Positions 26,900 through 28,734 of a DNA stretch of 28,734 nucleotides are shown here, piece after piece (the stretch's first letter is position 1; every line of letters starts with the position of its first letter). The notes below the pieces were generated by a model. It was given only the letters and a program-made list of their open reading frames with translations. It had not been told where the DNA came from and searched no databases. The position numbers and the translations under genes were made by a program. The DNA lies in the NCBI GenBank assembly GCA_050178915.1, contig JBFXFO010000034.1:1-28734 (forward strand), in the 5' to 3' direction. The stretch is from JBFXAF01 sp050178915. Its GTDB lineage: Bacteria > Pseudomonadota > Alphaproteobacteria > Rhizobiales > Rhizobiaceae.

Positions 26900-26973
26900 A
26901 AGGGTGAAACGGTGGATGGCACGGTGCGTGGCAGACGGACGTGCGCCGCATCGGCTTCTGACCATTCACCCTT
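26900..26973. repeat. Inverted repeat flanking the ribonuclease J - epimerase gap
   Basis: AAGGGTGAA (26900-26908, immediately after the ribonuclease J stop) is matched by a perfect inverted copy TTCACCCTT (26965-26973) 56 bases later. Between them lie nested GCAC/GTGC complementarities. The structure could form a long mRNA hairpin between ribonuclease J and the epimerase gene. It has no U-tract. Function unknown. Confidence 0.4.
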
Positions 26974-27003
26974 GATCATTTCACTCTCCGCCGCGGGGCC
27001 ACA

Positions 27004-27408
27004 ATGCTCGGACGCCTGAACCACATCGCAATCGCCGTTCCGGACCTCGACGCCGCGGTCGCCATCTATCGCGACACGCTCGGCGCGCAGGTGACCGCGC
27101 CACAGGCGTTGCCGGAGCATGGCGTGACGGTGGTGTTCATCGACCTGGGCAACACCAAGGTGGAACTGCTGCACCCGCTCGGGAATAACTCGCCGATCGC
27201 CGGCTTTCTCGACAAGAACCCGTCGGGCGGCATGCACCATGTCTGCTACGAGGTGGACGACATCATCGCCGCGCGCGACCGGCTGAAGGCGGCGGGCGCA
27301 CGCGTGCTGGGTGACGGCAATCCGAAGATCGGCGCGCATGGCAAGCCGGTGCTGTTTCTGCATCCGAAGGACTTCACCGGCACGCTGGTCGAGCTCGAAC
27401 AGGTTTGA
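27004..27408 (+). CDS. mce: Methylmalonyl-CoA epimerase
   Basis: A 134-residue glyoxalase/VOC-fold enzyme that interconverts (R)- and (S)-methylmalonyl-CoA in propionate catabolism. It starts MLGRLNHIAIAVPDLDAAVA; the first His is a metal ligand, and further ligands are expected in GGMHHVCYEVDDI (His) and GTLVELEQV (Glu). FIDLGNTKVELLHPLGNNSP and HPKDFTGTLVELEQ are typical of this family rather than of glyoxalase I. Length and the position after ribonuclease J match rhizobial genomes. Confidence 0.94.
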   Translation: MLGRLNHIAIAVPDLDAAVAIYRDTLGAQVTAPQALPEHGVTVVFIDLGNTKVELLHPLGNNSPIAGFLDKNPSGGMHHVCYEVDDIIAARDRLKAAGARVLGDGNPKIGAHGKPVLFLHPKDFTGTLVELEQV

Positions 27409-27442
27409 GCCGGTTGGCTCGGTTTCATCAGGACGACACGCT

Positions 27443-27706
27443 GTGACCTGGCTTTCCTACTTCGCCGTCTACTTCATCATCTGGTGGGTGGTGCTGTTTG
27501 CCGTCCTGCCGCTCAGTCTGCGCACGCAGGACGACGAGCAGGACGTGACGCTGGGCACCGTCTCCAGCGCCCCGAGTGGCGCCCATATGCTGCGCGCCGT
27601 TATCCGCACAACGATCATCGCGTCGCTGATCTTCGCCGCGCTCTATGTGCTGACGCGTGTGCTCGGCTATTCCTTTGACGACCTGCCGCACATCGCACCT
27701 TGGTGA
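27443..27706 (+). CDS. DUF1467 family membrane protein
   Basis: An 87-residue protein starting (GTG) TWLSYFAVYFIIWWVVLFAV, with one helix at the N-terminus, the conserved junction LPLSLRTQDDEQDVTLGT, and a second helix (TTIIASLIFAALYVLTRVLG). This is the DUF1467 pattern, a two-helix inner-membrane family with no known function that usually follows methylmalonyl-CoA epimerase in rhizobia. The GTG at 27443 is the start that places the first helix at the N-terminus; upstream same-frame codons overlap the epimerase. Confidence 0.85.
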   Translation: MTWLSYFAVYFIIWWVVLFAVLPLSLRTQDDEQDVTLGTVSSAPSGAHMLRAVIRTTIIASLIFAALYVLTRVLGYSFDDLPHIAPW

Positions 27707-27716
27707 GCGACACAAA

Positions 27717-27746
27717 AGAAAACGGCCGGGATCACTCCCGGCCGTT
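27717..27746 (-). terminator. Intrinsic terminator of the serine protease gene
   Basis: AACGGCCGGG (27721-27730) and CCCGGCCGTT (27737-27746) form a perfect 10-bp stem with a six-base loop. On the minus strand the stem is followed by TTTTCTTTT, a good U-tract, so it ends the protease transcript. On the plus strand the tail is weak (CTGTCAT), but the stem may also stop transcripts coming from DUF1467. Confidence 0.85.
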
Positions 27747-27771
27747 CTGTCATGCGTGAAGCCCGATCGGC

Positions 27772-28734
27772 TCAGAGGCCGGTCTTGCCCTTGATCCAGT
27801 CCTTGAAGGCGTCGACGCGAGCGAAGACCGCGTAGGCGTTCTCGTGGCCGCAGAACATTTCCGCGTTGAGCGGACCTGCGCCCCAGCTCACGATACCGAC
27901 CTGCACCGGACCGTCCTTGCCGGCAACGACCAGCGGGCCGCCGCTGTCGCCGTGGCAGGAGGAGATCTCGCCGCTCGGCGTGCCGGCGCAGACCATGCGC
28001 TGCGACAGCGGATCGCCGATACCAGCCTTCAGCACCTTCATCGCGTCCTTGACCGAGGTCTCGGAGAGGTGGATGAACTGGCCCTGCTGCATGATCGTCT
28101 GCTCGAGGCCGTCAGCGTAGTAGCCGCGGATGCCCTCGTTGCAGGTGTTGTTCGGATAGAGGCCGATCTCGCCCTTCATGAGGTCGGACGGGGCGGTGCC
28201 GTCCTGCTTCAGGCCCCAGCCGACCACGGTCGCCTTGCCCTGCTCGGTGGAGACCGAGCCGTCATTGAGCGAGACGAACTTGGCGTCGACCTTTTCGCCG
28301 ATCTTGATTAGCGCGATGTCGTTGTCGAAGGTGATGGGGTTGTAGCCCTCATGCACGTACACTTCCTTGGCGACGTGCCGCGTGCCCTCGAGCAGCGAGG
28401 TCGAGCCGACCAGCACGGTGTTTGACTCGACCGGGTACATTTCGCCGACATCATTGACCATGCAGTGCGCCGCCGTCAGCACCCACTCGGGCGAGATCAG
28501 GCTGCCGCCGCAGAACTGCGACTGATACTGCGACTTCGGATCGGTATCGAGCCTGCCGGTGTCGAGCAGCGCCACCTGGAAGGGGTACTCGCCCTTCTGT
28601 GCCTCGGTGCCGCCAAGCACGCGATCGCTTTCGCCCTGCTTGGCCGCGCGCTCGATGAGCCGGGCGCGCGCGTCAGGGGTGCGCGAGCGCGGATCGGCTT
28701 CCGGCTTCGATTCCTGATCGAGAGCCGGCAGGGC
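27772..28734 (-). CDS. Secreted S1A (chymotrypsin-family) serine protease, N-terminus cut by window
   Basis: The minus-strand frame is open from the right window edge to the TGA at 27772 (320 residues visible); the N-terminus, presumably a signal peptide, is outside. A propeptide-like segment (LDQESKPEADPRSRTPDARA...) leads to SDR-VLGGTEAQKGEYPFQVAL, the activation site and new N-terminus of S1A zymogens. The triad is His in LTAAHC, Asp in DNDIALIKI and Ser in CHGDSGGPL. The residue six before the catalytic Ser is Ser rather than the Asp of trypsin, SWGAG supplies the Gly216 position, and AYAVFARV puts Ala at 226, so chymotrypsin- or elastase-like preference is inferred. Paired cysteines (FCGG/AHC, VCAG, SSC/MFC) suggest disulfides and export. 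Its gene is convergent with DUF1467. Confidence 0.92.
   Translation of the reverse strand, partial: ALPALDQESKPEADPRSRTPDARARLIERAAKQGESDRVLGGTEAQKGEYPFQVALLDTGRLDTDPKSQYQSQFCGGSLISPEWVLTAAHCMVNDVGEMYPVESNTVLVGSTSLLEGTRHVAKEVYVHEGYNPITFDNDIALIKIGEKVDAKFVSLNDGSVSTEQGKATVVGWGLKQDGTAPSDLMKGEIGLYPNNTCNEGIRGYYADGLEQTIMQQGQFIHLSETSVKDAMKVLKAGIGDPLSQRMVCAGTPSGEISSCHGDSGGPLVVAGKDGPVQVGIVSWGAGPLNAEMFCGHENAYAVFARVDAFKDWIKGKTGL

Noticed and set aside
24887..26965. A 692-codon minus-strand frame opposite birA and ribonuclease J
   Set aside because: It is a shadow of the ribonuclease J coding sequence with no recognisable domain.

Overview
The window is a GC-rich chromosomal segment from an alphaproteobacterium, most likely order Hyphomicrobiales (Rhizobiales) and close to Mesorhizobium/Aminobacter-type Phyllobacteriaceae. 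This rests on the rhizobial layout of the complex I operon, a NuoE with a long C-terminal extension, and the run birA - ribonuclease J - methylmalonyl-CoA epimerase - DUF1467 after nuoN. No database search was possible, so the genus is an inference.

Left part (1-5090). A DUF763 protein (minus strand, cut by the window start) is divergent from an ABC-F ATPase. The ABC-F gene converges on a DEAD-box RNA helicase (minus strand) with a DbpA-type RNA-binding domain and a basic tail.

Decayed zone (5090-7222). About 2.1 kb holds no intact gene. It is a patchwork of recognisable remnants: a PAS-GGDEF diguanylate cyclase (minus strand, two frameshifts), a LivM-type ABC permease (plus, one frameshift, no start or stop), a probable metallo-beta-lactamase-fold C-terminal piece, the first ~50 codons of an amidohydrolase, and an orphan terminator-like hairpin. 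It ends at two tRNA genes, tRNA-Val(TAC) on the minus strand and tRNA-Asp(GTC) on the plus strand, which diverge from a shared 131-bp promoter region.

Central part (7854-24379). A complete 14-gene complex I operon runs in the order nuoABCDEFGHIJKLMN, with four extra genes: three ~60-residue predicted two-helix membrane proteins (after nuoC, nuoE and nuoH) and an FkbM-family methyltransferase between nuoD and nuoE whose start and stop codons overlap both neighbours. The Fe-S ligand cysteines of NuoB, E, F, G and I are present, so the enzyme should be functional: NADH is oxidised by NuoEFG, electrons pass through NuoI and NuoB to quinone at NuoD/B/H, and NuoL/M/N/A/J/K/H translocate protons.

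Right part (24384-28734). birA starts 4 bp after nuoN and is followed on the same strand by ribonuclease J, methylmalonyl-CoA epimerase and a DUF1467 membrane protein. A strong hairpin then separates this run from a convergent secreted chymotrypsin-family serine protease (minus strand, cut by the window end). The most notable points are the methyltransferase embedded in the complex I operon, the extra small membrane genes, the patchwork of dead genes next to the tRNA pair, and the zymogen-type S1A protease where the usual rhizobial continuation (proS, lol genes) would be expected.
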